Positions 8,580 through 17,655 are shown, numbered from the stretch's first letter. The stretch is DNA of 64,000 nucleotides from Saccharopolyspora kobensis (GCF_900108315.1 NZ_FNVB01000009.1:186001-250000); one strand, 5' to 3'. The notes: generated from the letters alone by a model not told the origin. Numbers and translations: made by a program.

Positions 8580-10696
8580 CTCGTGGTGGCGAGGGTGAAC
8601 GGCAGCACCGAGGGCGCGCCTGCCTGCCGGAGCAGGCGGCTGACCACCGTGATGGTCCAGCCGGTGTCGGCGTAGTCGTCCATCAGCAGCACCGGTCCGT
8701 CCAGTGCGGACAGCTTCGCGGCGAGCTCCTCCGGCACCTTGAACTGCGACCACAGCGAAGCGACGCGCTGCGCGCTGTTGGTGCCGCTGCGCGGCGTGGT
8801 GTTCGGGTTGGTCAGCACCTCGCCCAGCAGCGGCAGCCGCCCGATGCCCGCGATCCGCTCGGCGAGGCTGCGCACCAGCACCGGGCGAGTCCGCGAGCCG
8901 AGCGCGACCACGCCGACGGGGCGCTGCTGCCAGTCCCACGCGGCCAGCACCTTGATCGCCGCCTGGAACAGGTCGTCCGGCAGCTGCTGGTCGGGGGCAC
9001 CGGTGGCGAGCAGGTCGCGGAGCCGGTTGCCCCACCCGATGTCGGTGAGCCGCCCGACCGCCCGGCCGGTGCCTGCCTGCTCGTCGGCGGGCAGCTTGCC
9101 GGACAGCGGAACGTCCAGCGCGTTCATGCCGCTGGGCCACATCTTGCGCGGCGACACCTCGACGCCGGGCCTGCGCAGCCGCTCCTCGGCCTGCTGCACG
9201 GCCTGGTCGTCGACGTCACTGGAGTAGCCGGTGCCGGTGCAGTTGTCGCAGCGCCCGCACGGCGCGGCCTGCGCGTCGTCGAGCTGGCGGCGCAGGAACT
9301 CCATGCGGCACGTGGAGGTGCCGAGGTAGTCGAGCATCGCCTGCTGCTCGGCCTTGCGCTCGGCGGCGATGCGCCGGTAGCGCTCGGCGTCGTAGTGCCA
9401 CGGCTCGCCGGTGGCCTCCCAGCCGCCCTTGACCCGCTGCACCGCGCCGTCGACGTCGAGGACCTTGAGCACCATCTCCAGCCGGCTGCGGCCGAGCTCC
9501 ACGTGCGGTTCGAGCGCGGCCGTCGACATCTTCCCGTGCTGCGCCAGCGCGTCGAGCACCGCGCGCACGGTGGGTTCCGGCGGGAACGCCAGCGACGCGA
9601 AGTAGCTCCAGATGTCGCGGTCCTCCGGGCCGGGCAGCAGCAGGACCTCGGCGCGCTGCACACCGCGACCGGCGCGACCGATCTGCTGGTAGTAGGCGAT
9701 GGGCGAGGACGGCGCGCCGAGGTGCACGACGAATCCGAGGTCGGGCTTGTCGAAACCCATGCCCAGCGCGGAGGTCGCCACCAGCGCCTTGACCTTGTTC
9801 GCCAGCAGGTCCGCCTCCGCCTGCTGCCGCTCGGCCGGATCGGTGCGGCCCGAGTAGGAGGCGACTTCGTAGCCCTGGTCGCGCAGGTAGGCGGAGATCT
9901 CCTCGGTGGCGGCCACGGTCAGCGTGTAGATGATGCCGGAGCCCGGCAGCTCCTTGAGGTGGCTGGCCAGCCAGCCGAGCCGGGCCTCCGCGGACGGCAG
10001 CCGCACGACGCCCAGCCGCAGGCTCTCGCGGTCCAGGGTGCCGCGCAGCACGAGCGTTTCCCGCGGGTCGGTGTGCTCGCCGCCGACGCCGAGCTGGTCG
10101 GCGACGTCCTGCACGACGCGGTCGTTGGCGGTGGCCGTGGTGGCCAGCACCGGCACGCCCTCCGGCAGCTCGGTCAGCAGGGTGCGCAGCCGCCGGTAGT
10201 CCGGGCGGAAGTCGTGGCCCCAGTCGGAGATGCAGTGCGCTTCGTCGACCACCAGCAGCCCGGCGTTCTGGGTGAGCTCGGGCAGGATGGTGTCCCGGAA
10301 GTCCGGGTTGTTCAGCCGCTCCGGGCTGACCAGCAGAACGTCGACCTCGCCCGCGGCGACCCGCTCCTCGATGTCGGCCCACTCCTCGGGGTTGGCCGAG
10401 TTGATCGTCGCGGCGTGCACGTCGGCCGCGGCGGCGGCCTCGACCTGGTTGCGCATCAGCGCGAGCAGCGGGGAGACGATGACGGTCGGTCCCTCGCCGA
10501 GCTCGCGCAGCAGCGCGGTGGCGATGAAGTACACGGCCGACTTGCCCCAGCCGGTCCGCTGCACGACCAGCGCGCGGCGGCGCTCCAGCACCAGGGCGCG
10601 GATCGCGCTCCACTGGTCCTCGCGCAACGAGGCCTCGGGTCCGGCCAGCGCGCGGAGTCGTTCGTCGGCGAGTTCGCGAAGCGCCTGTTCGTCCAC
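8576..10696 (-). CDS. recQ: RecQ helicase with C-terminal PRTase-like extension
   Basis: ATP-dependent 3'-5' DNA helicase of 706 residues. Helicase core: QRTGWGKSAVYF (Walker A), LVVDEAHCISDWGHDFRP (DEAH box), GMGFDKPDLGFVVHLG and YYQQIGRAGRG (motifs V and VI), then the RecQ zinc site CRMEFLRR...CGRCDNC. No HRDC domain. Instead about 230 residues follow, ending with VLLMDDYADTGWT (669-681), which matches the PRPP-binding loop of phosphoribosyltransferases. The GTG start at 10696 is chosen because upstream frame only mirrors proA. The extension may sense a nucleotide or just be structural; its activity is untested. Confidence 0.9.
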   Translation of the reverse strand: MDEQALRELADERLRALAGPEASLREDQWSAIRALVLERRRALVVQRTGWGKSAVYFIATALLRELGEGPTVIVSPLLALMRNQVEAAAAADVHAATINSANPEEWADIEERVAAGEVDVLLVSPERLNNPDFRDTILPELTQNAGLLVVDEAHCISDWGHDFRPDYRRLRTLLTELPEGVPVLATTATANDRVVQDVADQLGVGGEHTDPRETLVLRGTLDRESLRLGVVRLPSAEARLGWLASHLKELPGSGIIYTLTVAATEEISAYLRDQGYEVASYSGRTDPAERQQAEADLLANKVKALVATSALGMGFDKPDLGFVVHLGAPSSPIAYYQQIGRAGRGVQRAEVLLLPGPEDRDIWSYFASLAFPPEPTVRAVLDALAQHGKMSTAALEPHVELGRSRLEMVLKVLDVDGAVQRVKGGWEATGEPWHYDAERYRRIAAERKAEQQAMLDYLGTSTCRMEFLRRQLDDAQAAPCGRCDNCTGTGYSSDVDDQAVQQAEERLRRPGVEVSPRKMWPSGMNALDVPLSGKLPADEQAGTGRAVGRLTDIGWGNRLRDLLATGAPDQQLPDDLFQAAIKVLAAWDWQQRPVGVVALGSRTRPVLVRSLAERIAGIGRLPLLGEVLTNPNTTPRSGTNSAQRVASLWSQFKVPEELAAKLSALDGPVLLMDDYADTGWTITVVSRLLRQAGAPSVLPFTLATTS

Positions 10697-10786
10697 GCCC
10701 CGATTCCTACCGGACGCCTCCGACGTGCGTCGTCCGGGGGCCGCGGCGCGGCGAAAATCGGGTGCTGGACCGGTGGCCGAACGGAC

Positions 10787-10792
10787 TAGTCT
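10787..10792 (+). promoter_or_regulatory. -10 box of proA, leaderless
   Basis: TAGTCT ends 6 nt before the proA GTG, so the transcript would start at or next to the start codon. There is no Shine-Dalgarno upstream of the start. Confidence 0.5.
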
Positions 10793-10798
10793 GGGCGC

Positions 10799-12136
10799 GT
10801 GACCACGACGACCACCACCACAGGCAAGGCGTCCGGCGAGCAGTTGCGGGACGAGGTCCGCGACGCGGCGCGGCGGGCGAAGCGGGCCGCCGCCGAACTC
10901 GCGCAGGCCACCCGGGGCGACAAGGACGCGCTGCTGCACGCGATGGCCGATGCGCTGGTGCGGCGCGCGCCGGAGATCCTCGCCGCCAACGAGCTCGACG
11001 TCGCAGCAGGCCGCGAGTCCGGCATGGCGGAGGGCCTGATCGACCGGTTGAGCCTGAGCGCCGAGCGCATCGAGGCGATGGCCGACGGGCTGCGCACGGT
11101 CGCCGGGCTGCCGGACCCGGTGGGCGAGGTGCTGCGCGGCGGCGTGCTGGCCAACGGCTTGCAGCTGCAGCAGGTCAGGGTGCCGCTGGGCGTGGTCGGG
11201 ATCGTCTACGAAGGCCGTCCGAACGTCACGGTGGACGCCGCGGGCCTCACCCTCAAGGCGGGCAACGCCGTGCTGCTGCGCGGGTCGTCGTCGGCGGAGA
11301 ACTCCAACACCGCGCTGGTGGGCATCCTCACCGACGTGGTGGTCGAGCGCGGTCTGCCCGCCGATTCCGTGCAGCTGCTGCCGTGCCACGACCGGGCCTC
11401 GGTCCAGCACCTGATCACCGCGCGCGGCCTGGTGGACGTGGTGATCCCGCGCGGCGGTGCCGGGCTGATCTCCGCGGTGGTGGAGAACGCGACGGTTCCG
11501 GCGATCGAGACCGGGGTGGGCAACTGCCACGTCTACGTCGACGCCACCGCGGACATCGACACCGCGCTGCGCATCCTGCTCAACTCCAAGGCGCGGCGCC
11601 CCAGCGTGTGCAACGCCGCGGAGACCTTCCTGGTGCACGAGGCCATCGCGGAGGAGTTCCTGCCGCGCGCTCTCGCCGAGCTCAGCAGCGCGGGAGTCAC
11701 GGTGCGCGGTGACGAGCGGGTGGTGGCCGTGGGCGGCTCCAACGTGGTGGCCGCGACCGACGAGGACTGGGACGCCGAGTTCCTGTCCCTGGACATCGCC
11801 GCGGCCGTGGTCGATTCGCTGCCCGCCGCGGTCGAGCACATCCGCGAGCACGGCTCCGGGCACACCGAGGCCATCGTGACCAGCGACGTCCGCGCCGCGC
11901 GGCAGTTCACCGCGCAGGTCGACGCCGCCGCGGTGATGGTCAACGCCTCCACCGCGTTCACCGACGGCGGTGAGTTCGGGATGGGCGCCGAGATCGGCAT
12001 CTCCACGCAGAAGCTGCACGCCAGGGGCCCGATGGGGCTGCCGGAGCTGACCTCGACCAAGTGGCTGGCCTTCGGCGACGGGCACGTGCGGCCGGGCAGC
12101 GCCCCGGCGAACCCGAGTTCCTGCCCGGGGAGCTGA
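10799..12136 (+). CDS. proA: gamma-glutamyl phosphate reductase
   Basis: Reduces gamma-glutamyl phosphate with NADPH to glutamate-5-semialdehyde, the second step of proline synthesis after ProB. The protein has 445 residues in the aldehyde-dehydrogenase fold. It contains [20 protein letters not shown] and the catalytic cysteine Cys271 in [12 protein letters not shown]-terminal [13 protein letters not shown] is the ProA signature. The first seven residues after the start are nearly all threonine and are probably disordered. A TetR gene begins one base after its stop and is likely co-transcribed. Confidence 0.97.
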   Translation: MTTTTTTTGKASGEQLRDEVRDAARRAKRAAAELAQATRGDKDALLHAMADALVRRAPEILAANELDVAAGRESGMAEGLIDRLSLSAERIEAMADGLRTVAGLPDPVGEVLRGGVLANGLQLQQVRVPLGVVGIVYEGRPNVTVDAAGLTLKAGNAVLLRGSSSAENSNTALVGILTDVVVERGLPADSVQLLPCHDRASVQHLITARGLVDVVIPRGGAGLISAVVENATVPAIETGVGNCHVYVDATADIDTALRILLNSKARRPSVCNAAETFLVHEAIAEEFLPRALAELSSAGVTVRGDERVVAVGGSNVVAATDEDWDAEFLSLDIAAAVVDSLPAAVEHIREHGSGHTEAIVTSDVRAARQFTAQVDAAAVMVNASTAFTDGGEFGMGAEIGISTQKLHARGPMGLPELTSTKWLAFGDGHVRPGSAPANPSSCPGS

Positions 12137-12137
12137 G

Positions 12138-12722
12138 GTGACCCAGCCGCCGCGCCGCAAGCGGGATTCGGCGGCCACCAAGCAAGCGCTGTTGCAAGCC
12201 GCCTCGGAGTTGTTCGCCGAGCGCGGCTTCAACGCGACGACGGTGCGCGACGTGGCCGCGCGGGCCGAGGTCAACCAGGCGCTGCTGTTCCGGTACTTCG
12301 GCTCCAAGCAGGAGCTGTTCGCCGCGGTGCTCAGCCACAACAGCACCCGGTTGCTCGACGCGCAGCCGCCCGAGGGGCTGCCGCGGCGGATGCTCGACGG
12401 ATTGCTGGCCGCCGACGGGCTCAGCGGTGACGAGCACCCGATCGCCGCGATGCTGCGCTCCTACAGCGATGAGCGCGCCGCGCACGTGCTGCGCGAGGAG
12501 CTGGGCGCCCGGTACACCGCCGGGCTGGCGGAGCTGACCGATGCCGAGGACGCCGAGCTGCGCGCGGATCTGGTGCTGGCGTGGTTGTTCGGGCTCGGCA
12601 TGGTGCGCTCGGTGCTGGGCAAGAGCCCGCTGGCGCAAGCGGACCCGGACGTGGTGGCGCGCTACGTCACGCGCGGGATCTCGGTCCTGCTGGAGCGAAC
12701 GGATCTTCCGGACGAAAGGTGA
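12138..12722 (+). CDS. TetR family regulator, likely controls the P450 cassette
   Basis: A 194-residue TetR repressor. The N-terminal HTH is typical: AASELFAERGFNATTVRDVA followed by NQALLFRYFGSKQELF. The C-terminal half is the ligand/dimer domain and gives no clue to the ligand. It follows proA by one base and precedes a P450-ferredoxin pair by 217 bp. A TetR-style operator (12764-12781) lies in that gap, so it most likely represses the cassette and possibly itself. Confidence 0.88.
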   Translation: MTQPPRRKRDSAATKQALLQAASELFAERGFNATTVRDVAARAEVNQALLFRYFGSKQELFAAVLSHNSTRLLDAQPPEGLPRRMLDGLLAADGLSGDEHPIAAMLRSYSDERAAHVLREELGARYTAGLAELTDAEDAELRADLVLAWLFGLGMVRSVLGKSPLAQADPDVVARYVTRGISVLLERTDLPDER

Positions 12723-12763
12723 CCGGCAGGTGCGGGTAACCGAGTGGCTGCGTACGGTGAAGA

Positions 12764-12781
12764 TGTAAGCAAACGCTTACA
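12764..12781. promoter_or_regulatory. TetR-type operator upstream of P450
   Basis: Perfect inverted repeat TGTAAGC-AAAC-GCTTACA. A TANNNT -10 candidate, TACGGT (12753-12758), lies immediately before it, so repressor binding would cover the predicted transcription start. AT-rich relative to its surroundings. Confidence 0.6.
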
Positions 12782-12939
12782 AGCGCCGACCGGGAGCTGT
12801 GCATGACGCCCCTTGTGCCGAGTCCTGCTCAACAGCACCTCTTCAGGGGGACCGTGATGCGAACCAGCCGCGAGAAACCGCGAAACGCGAGGTTGATCCC
12901 GGGCGCAACCACCACCGAGAATCGCGGAGAGGCGGAACC

Positions 12940-14133
12940 GTGCCGAGGACCTACCCGTTCAGCCAAGTCGAAGACCTGGACCTGGACCCCCTCTACGCCG
13001 AACTGCGCAAGCAGGAGCCGCTGAGCCGGATCCAGCTGCCCTACGGGGAGACCGCGTGGCTGGCGACCCGCTACGAAGACGCCAAGATCGTCCTTGGTGA
13101 CCCGCGGTTCAGCAGAGCCGCGGCGCTGCACCACGACGAACCGAGGATGCGGCCGAACACCTCCAGCGGCGGGCTGCTGACCATGGACCCGCCCGAGCAC
13201 ACGCGCCTGCGCAAGCTCGCCGCCAAGGCCTTCACCGCGCGCCGCGTGGAACGGATGCGCCCGCACGTCGAGGAGATCGCCGACGGCCTGGTCGACGGGA
13301 TGCTGGAGCGCGGCGCACCGGCCGATCTGGTCGAGGACTTCGCGCTGCCGCTCCCGATCACCGTCATCTGCGAGATGCTCGGCGTGCCTTACACCGACCG
13401 CGCGGACTTCCGGATCTGGTCGGACGCGTTCCTGTCCACCACCAAGCTCACCGCCGAGCAGGTCACCGACTACATCGACCGGATGCTCGACTACATGGCC
13501 GGGCTGATCGCCGAGCGTCGCGCGGAACCGGCCGACGACCTGCTCAGTGCCCTGATCGCGGCCCGCGACGAGCAGGACAAGCTCTCCGAGGAGGAACTGG
13601 TCCGGCTGGCGGCCGGGATCCTGGTGGCCGGGCACGAGACGACCGCCAGCCAGATCCCGAACTTCGTCTACGTGCTGCTCACCCACCCCGATCAGCTGGC
13701 CGAGCTCCGCGCGAACCCGGACTGGGTGCCGAGTGCGGTCGAGGAGCTGATGCGGTTCGTGCCGCTCGGCAGCGGTGCGGGATTCCCCCGGTACGCCACC
13801 GAGGACGTCGAACTCGGCGGGGTGCTGGTGCGCGCGGGCGAACCGGTCATGGTCAGCACCTCCGCGGCCAACCGCGACGAAACGGTGTTCAGCGACCCGG
13901 AGCTGCTCGACCTGACCCGCCAGGAGGCCTCGCACATCGGTTTCGGCCACGGCCCGCACCACTGCCTCGGCGCCCAGCTCGCGCGGATGGAGTTGCAGGT
14001 CGCCCTGAGCACGCTGCTGGCGCGGCTGCCGGGCCTGCGCTTCGCGACTTCCGCCGAGGACGTCGAGTGGAAGCGCGGAATGCTGGTCCGCGGACCCCAG
14101 AAGATGCTGCTGGCGTGGCAAGGTGGCGAGTGA
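12940..14133 (+). CDS. cytochrome P450
   Basis: Haem monooxygenase of 397 residues. I-helix GHETTA at 231-236 with the acid/threonine pair, ExxR in EELMRF, and the haem loop FGHGPHHCLG with Cys342 as thiolate ligand. Soluble, bacterial class I type; it needs a ferredoxin, and one is encoded 70 bp downstream. Start GTG at 12940 with GAGAGG upstream; it gives the usual family length, whereas an upstream start at 12799 would add 47 atypical residues. The substrate is unknown. Probably under the upstream TetR. Confidence 0.92.
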   Translation: MPRTYPFSQVEDLDLDPLYAELRKQEPLSRIQLPYGETAWLATRYEDAKIVLGDPRFSRAAALHHDEPRMRPNTSSGGLLTMDPPEHTRLRKLAAKAFTARRVERMRPHVEEIADGLVDGMLERGAPADLVEDFALPLPITVICEMLGVPYTDRADFRIWSDAFLSTTKLTAEQVTDYIDRMLDYMAGLIAERRAEPADDLLSALIAARDEQDKLSEEELVRLAAGILVAGHETTASQIPNFVYVLLTHPDQLAELRANPDWVPSAVEELMRFVPLGSGAGFPRYATEDVELGGVLVRAGEPVMVSTSAANRDETVFSDPELLDLTRQEASHIGFGHGPHHCLGAQLARMELQVALSTLLARLPGLRFATSAEDVEWKRGMLVRGPQKMLLAWQGGE

Positions 14134-14203
14134 TCCAGCTCATGCTCGCGCGGCGTGGGCTGCACCGATCAACGGTCAGGACGAGTACTGGAAGAGGTGG
14201 CAG

Positions 14204-14425
14204 ATGAGCTGGTCGATCGAGATCGACGCGAACACCTGCATCGGCAGCGGCATGTGCGCCGGAGTGGCGCCGGATCAGTTCGAGCTGGTGGAGGGGTACG
14301 CCAGCGCCAAGCAGTCGCAGGTGGAGCCGTCCGACGAGGTGGTCGACGCGGCCGAGTCGTGCCCGGTCGAGGCGATCCTGGTCAAGGAGGTCGGGTCGGG
14401 GCGGGTGATCGCCCCGGAGGAGTGA
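14204..14425 (+). CDS. single-cluster ferredoxin, P450 redox partner
   Basis: A 73-residue ferredoxin of the actinobacterial P450-partner type. It has the cysteine set CIGSGMC near the N-terminus and CPVEAI near the C-terminus, i.e. three cysteine ligands with serine at the variable fourth position, typical of a [3Fe-4S] cluster. ATG at 14204 with GAAGAGG 8-10 nt before it. It sits directly after the P450 and would pass it electrons from a ferredoxin reductase encoded elsewhere. Confidence 0.93.
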   Translation: MSWSIEIDANTCIGSGMCAGVAPDQFELVEGYASAKQSQVEPSDEVVDAAESCPVEAILVKEVGSGRVIAPEE

Positions 14426-14547
14426 CGCAGGACACGTTCGAGGTCGCGTCATAGCCCCTCAGCTGCGGGGTCACACCCGTGCGCGCCTGAGAAACGGCAG
14501 CGCCCGCGACCGGAGGTGGGCCCCCAGCCGCCGAAGGTCGTGCAGGG

Positions 14548-14700
14548 CCGCGGGGCCCGGCCCAGGGGGGAGCTTGGGCCGGGTTCCGCGGTCGGCGGGG
14601 GCCGTGCGGCCCGGGTTGGGAGGGGAGTCCCAACTCGGACCCCACGGTTGATGAGGGGCGCGCGGCCCGGTTCGGCGGGGGGGCTGAACCGGGCCGCGCG
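14548..14700. terminator. tandem strong hairpins after the ferredoxin
   Basis: Two large stems and a smaller one lie in a row. 14548-14564 pairs with 14575-14591 over 17 bp with two wobbles and a G-rich 10-nt loop. A shorter stem surrounds the GTTGGGA/TCCCAAC repeat near 14616-14635. 14659-14673 pairs perfectly with 14686-14700 over 15 bp with a 12-nt loop. They end the P450-ferredoxin unit and insulate nadD. Three in series is more than termination needs. Confidence 0.6.
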
Positions 14701-14756
14701 GTGCGATCCGCGACACTTCGCGATGCCCCACCGAGCGCTCGGCAGGGATCCTTTCC

Positions 14757-14762
14757 TAGGCT
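14757..14762 (+). promoter_or_regulatory. -10 box of nadD, leaderless
   Basis: TAGGCT lies 8 nt before the nadD ATG and no Shine-Dalgarno is visible, so a leaderless or near-leaderless mRNA is likely. Confidence 0.45.
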
Positions 14763-14770
14763 TTGCAGCT

Positions 14771-15379
14771 ATGTCTCGTCGCCGGATCGGGGTCATGGGT
14801 GGCACCTTCGATCCCATTCATCACGGTCACCTGGTGGCCGCCAGCGAGGTGCAGGCCCAGTTCGGCCTGGAACAGGTGATCTTCGTGCCGACCGGGCAGC
14901 CGTGGCAGAAGAGCCACGAGGCGGTCAGCCCGGCCGAGGACCGCTACCTGATGACGGTCATCGCCACCGCGTCCAACCCGCGCTTCCTGGTCAGCCGGGT
15001 CGACGTCGACCGCGCGGGCCCGACCTACACCGCGGACACCCTCACCGATCTGCACGCCGAGTACCCGGACGCCGATCTGTACTTCATCACCGGTGCCGAC
15101 GCGCTGGAGCAGATCCTGTCCTGGCACCGGGTGGAGGAGATGTTCGAGCTCGCGCACTTCATCGGTGTGACGCGGCCGGGCTACTCGCTCAACGGTGCGC
15201 ACCTGCCCGCCGGAGCGGTGTCCCTGGTGGAGATCCCGGCGATGGCGATCTCCTCGACGGGCTGCCGCGACCGCGTCCGCGCCGGGCTGCCCGTCTGGTA
15301 CCTGGTCCCGGACGGGATCGTGCAGTACATCTCCAAGCGCGGCCTCTACCGCGAACTCACCCCGGAGTGGGGTCCGTAG
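14771..15379 (+). CDS. nadD: nicotinate-nucleotide adenylyltransferase
   Basis: Adenylates nicotinate mononucleotide to deamido-NAD, an essential NAD synthesis step. The 202-residue product has the nucleotidyltransferase motif [15 protein letters not shown] (HxGH) at the N-terminus and the C-terminal [13 protein letters not shown] (the ISST/S-R nucleotide-binding segment). The ATG at 14771 is chosen over earlier in-frame starts because those fall within the upstream hairpin region. rsfS follows further downstream, the usual order, here separated by two inserted genes. Confidence 0.96.
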   Translation: MSRRRIGVMGGTFDPIHHGHLVAASEVQAQFGLEQVIFVPTGQPWQKSHEAVSPAEDRYLMTVIATASNPRFLVSRVDVDRAGPTYTADTLTDLHAEYPDADLYFITGADALEQILSWHRVEEMFELAHFIGVTRPGYSLNGAHLPAGAVSLVEIPAMAISSTGCRDRVRAGLPVWYLVPDGIVQYISKRGLYRELTPEWGP

Positions 15380-15394
15380 CTTTTTCCGGAGGTC

Positions 15395-16051
15395 GTGGTG
15401 GAAGTGCCGTCGGAGCTCCGCGCGGACGTGGAGCTGTTGTGGGACTACCACTGCGTGCCGCACGAGATCCGCGCCTGCGACGTGGCCATCGGGCTGGGCG
15501 GGCACGACCTCGGGGTCGCCGATCACGTCGTCGACCTGCACCGGGCCGGTTTCTTCCCGCTGGCGGTGTTCACCGGGGCCAACGTCGCGACGACCGCCGA
15601 GCGGTTCCCGCGCGGCGAGGCCGTGCACTACCGCGAGCGCGCGCTCGAACGCGGGATGCCGGATTCGGCGATCCTGGTCGAGCCCCGCGCGACGAACACG
15701 GCGGAGAACATCGAGTTCACCCGCGCGCTGCTCGCCGATTCCGGTGTCCGGGTCGGCTCCGCGCTGCTGGTGTCGCGCCCCTACCAGCAGCGCCGCGCCA
15801 TCGCCACGGCCAGGAAGATCTGGCCGGAGGTCGAGTTCATCTGCAGCGCGCAGCGGCTGCCGCTGGACGAATACGTCCGGTCGATCGGCGACGTCGACCG
15901 CGTCATCACCATGCTCGTAGGCGACACCCAGCGGATCACCGCCTACGCCGAGCGCGGTTTCGCCATCGCGCAGGAGGTGCCTGCCGAGGTCGACGCGGCC
16001 TTCCACCGCCTCGTCGAAGCCGGTTACACGGGCAGGCTCGTCGCCGAGTAG
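15395..16051 (+). CDS. YdcF/DUF218 family protein
   Basis: A 218-residue protein with the DUF218 (SanA/YdcF) pattern: AIGLGGHDLGVADH as the phosphate-loop-like start, EPRATNTAENIEF in the centre and ALLVSRPYQQRRAI. Unlike SanA it has no membrane anchor and is cytoplasmic. E. coli YdcF binds SAM, but the biological reaction is unknown. GTG start with GGAGG upstream. It follows nadD by 15 bp and may be co-transcribed; no functional link is evident. Confidence 0.8.
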   Translation: MVEVPSELRADVELLWDYHCVPHEIRACDVAIGLGGHDLGVADHVVDLHRAGFFPLAVFTGANVATTAERFPRGEAVHYRERALERGMPDSAILVEPRATNTAENIEFTRALLADSGVRVGSALLVSRPYQQRRAIATARKIWPEVEFICSAQRLPLDEYVRSIGDVDRVITMLVGDTQRITAYAERGFAIAQEVPAEVDAAFHRLVEAGYTGRLVAE

Positions 16052-16127
16052 CGGGACCCGTCCCGCCGGCTGCGTCGGCGAGGCGGGAACGACTCCGGTC
16101 CGTCGGTGGCGCCTTACCCTCGTCGTC

Positions 16128-16301
16128 GTGGAAAGACTGCGCTACCGCCTCATCACCGGACCTGACAACGCCGAGTTCTGCCGCCGGATCAGCGCGCTGC
16201 TGGAGGAGGGCTACGTGCTCCACGGCTCGCCGACGTTGACGTGCAATGGCGACAGCGTGATCGCCGGGCAGGCCGTGATCCTGCCCTCCGAGCAGGACTG
16301 A
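16128..16301 (+). CDS. DUF1737 small protein
   Basis: A 57-residue protein that reads VERLRYRLITGPDNAEFCRR then ISALLEEGYVLHGSP, matching the DUF1737 pattern (YRLITGxDxxxFCxRVxxxLxxGWxLHGxP). Function unknown; such proteins are short and soluble. The GTG start at 16128 lies 7 nt after a TACCCT -10 box (16115-16120), so the message is probably leaderless. It is too short to be picked up by length-based gene finding. Confidence 0.8.
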   Translation: MERLRYRLITGPDNAEFCRRISALLEEGYVLHGSPTLTCNGDSVIAGQAVILPSEQD

Positions 16302-16532
16302 TCTCCGATCGCGGACGCGAGCTGATGGGTGAGCTCGTCCGACGTGGCGACCCCGGCGCCTCAGCCCGGACGGCTTCGCGGCCGGTGCCCGGGATCGCGC
16401 GTTGAGAACGATCGCGAGTCCCGGACGTCGCGGCCGGTGGTCGGCCGAGGTGGTCCGTCCTGGCGCGCTGCGGGCTGGCCTATCCTCTAACCGGTGTGGG
16501 TCGCACACCGGGCCCACCTCGAGAGGAGTGAC
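16302..16532 (+). promoter_or_regulatory. rsfS promoter region
   Basis: A 231-bp gap without a gene. It has two direct copies of CGCGGCCGGTG and a TATCCT box (about 16482-16487) roughly 45 bp before rsfS, which is the best promoter candidate. Nothing else is apparent. Confidence 0.35.
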
Positions 16533-16922
16533 GTGGCAGCCACCGAGAACGCTCGCCGACTGGCTCTGATCGCGGCGCAGGCCGCGGCGGACAAGAAGGC
16601 CACCGACGTGGTCCTGCTGGATGTCTCCGAGCAGCTGGTCATCACCGACTGCTTCCTGATCGCCTCGGCGCCCAACGAACGGCAGGTCGCGGCGATCGTC
16701 GACGAGATCGAGGAGAAGGTCCGCGAATCCGGCACCAAGCCGGTCCGCCGGGAGGGCGCGCGCGAGGGGCGCTGGGTACTGCTGGACTTCGTCGACCTCG
16801 TGGTGCACGTCCAGCACGCCGACGAGCGCGCCTTCTACCAGCTGGAGAAGCTGTGGAAGGACTGCCCGCGGATCGAGTTCGAGGACGCGAACGTGCCCGA
16901 CTCGCCGGAGGACGAGGCGTGA
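16533..16922 (+). CDS. rsfS: ribosomal silencing factor RsfS
   Basis: Binds L14 on the 50S subunit and blocks subunit joining when nutrients are scarce. The 129-residue product has the family core TDVVLLDVSEQLVITDCFLI, then GREGRWVLLDF-like EGRWVLLDFVDLVVHV and ERAFYQLEKLWKD. GTG start at 16533 with GAGAGGAG six bases upstream. The following phosphatase gene overlaps its stop by 4 bp. Confidence 0.96.
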   Translation: MAATENARRLALIAAQAAADKKATDVVLLDVSEQLVITDCFLIASAPNERQVAAIVDEIEEKVRESGTKPVRREGAREGRWVLLDFVDLVVHVQHADERAFYQLEKLWKDCPRIEFEDANVPDSPEDEA

Positions 16923-17533
16923 GCCTCGACCGGTTAGTGCTCTGGCGGCACGGGGAGACCGACTACAACGCTTCCGGACGCTTGCAAGGGCACCTGGACA
17001 GCGCGCTCACCGAGACCGGTCGTCAGCAGGCCCGCCGCGCGGCGCCGCTGATCGCCCGCTTCGCGCCGGACACCGCGGTCAGCTCCGACCTGAACCGGGC
17101 ACGCACCACCGCTGAAGCGTTCGTCGAGGTCAGCGGGGCTTCAGTGCGGTTGGACAAGCGACTGCGCGAGACGCACCTGGGGGAGTGGCAGGGCCTCAGC
17201 GGAGCTGAGGTCGAGCACGGCTGGCCCGGGGCGTTGGAGACCTGGCGGTCGAGCCCGACGTGGGCGCCACCCGGCGGGGAGACCCGCGTCGAGGTGGCCG
17301 AGCGCGCGGCGGAGGTGGTCGAGGAACTCGACCACCAGCACCGGGGTACCGCGCTGCTGTGCGCGCACGGCGGGCTGATCACCGCGTTGACCGCGAAGCT
17401 CGTCGGCCTCCCGCTGGAGCTGTGGCCGGGTCTGGGCGGCATCGGCAACTGCCACTGGGTGCTCCTCAAGCGCCGCAGCGACACCCACTGGCGCTTGATG
17501 GCCTACAACGCCGGTGTACCCGCCGAGAGCTGA
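16919..17533 (+). CDS. histidine phosphatase family (phosphoglycerate mutase-like)
   Basis: A 204-residue histidine phosphatase with the catalytic LWRHGETDYN motif (RHG) at the N-terminus and CAHGGLITAL carrying the second catalytic histidine. GTG start at 16919 overlaps the rsfS stop, so translation is coupled. In mycobacteria the gene in this position encodes a broad-specificity phosphatase (GpgP-like, glucosyl-3-phosphoglycerate phosphatase); the same role is possible here but not proven by sequence. Confidence 0.9.
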   Translation: MSLDRLVLWRHGETDYNASGRLQGHLDSALTETGRQQARRAAPLIARFAPDTAVSSDLNRARTTAEAFVEVSGASVRLDKRLRETHLGEWQGLSGAEVEHGWPGALETWRSSPTWAPPGGETRVEVAERAAEVVEELDHQHRGTALLCAHGGLITALTAKLVGLPLELWPGLGGIGNCHWVLLKRRSDTHWRLMAYNAGVPAES

Positions 17534-17655
17534 CCGCTGAACGGCGCAACGGGTTGAGCCGCTCGGAGTGATCTGCCGACCGCCTGCGTCCCGTGGTCGT
17601 TTTGCCTGGTTTCATGGTCTCGGTCCGGCACGTTCGATGCGCTGGGGGTCGGTCG

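Noticed and set aside
10697-12346. An N-terminal extension of the recQ frame across proA
   Set aside because: The extra 550 residues are antisense to proA and have no domain. RecQ homology begins right at the GTG at 10696.
14516-14770. A longer start for nadD
   Set aside because: The extension runs through the hairpin terminators and has no family similarity. ATG 14771 begins directly before the nucleotidyltransferase motif.
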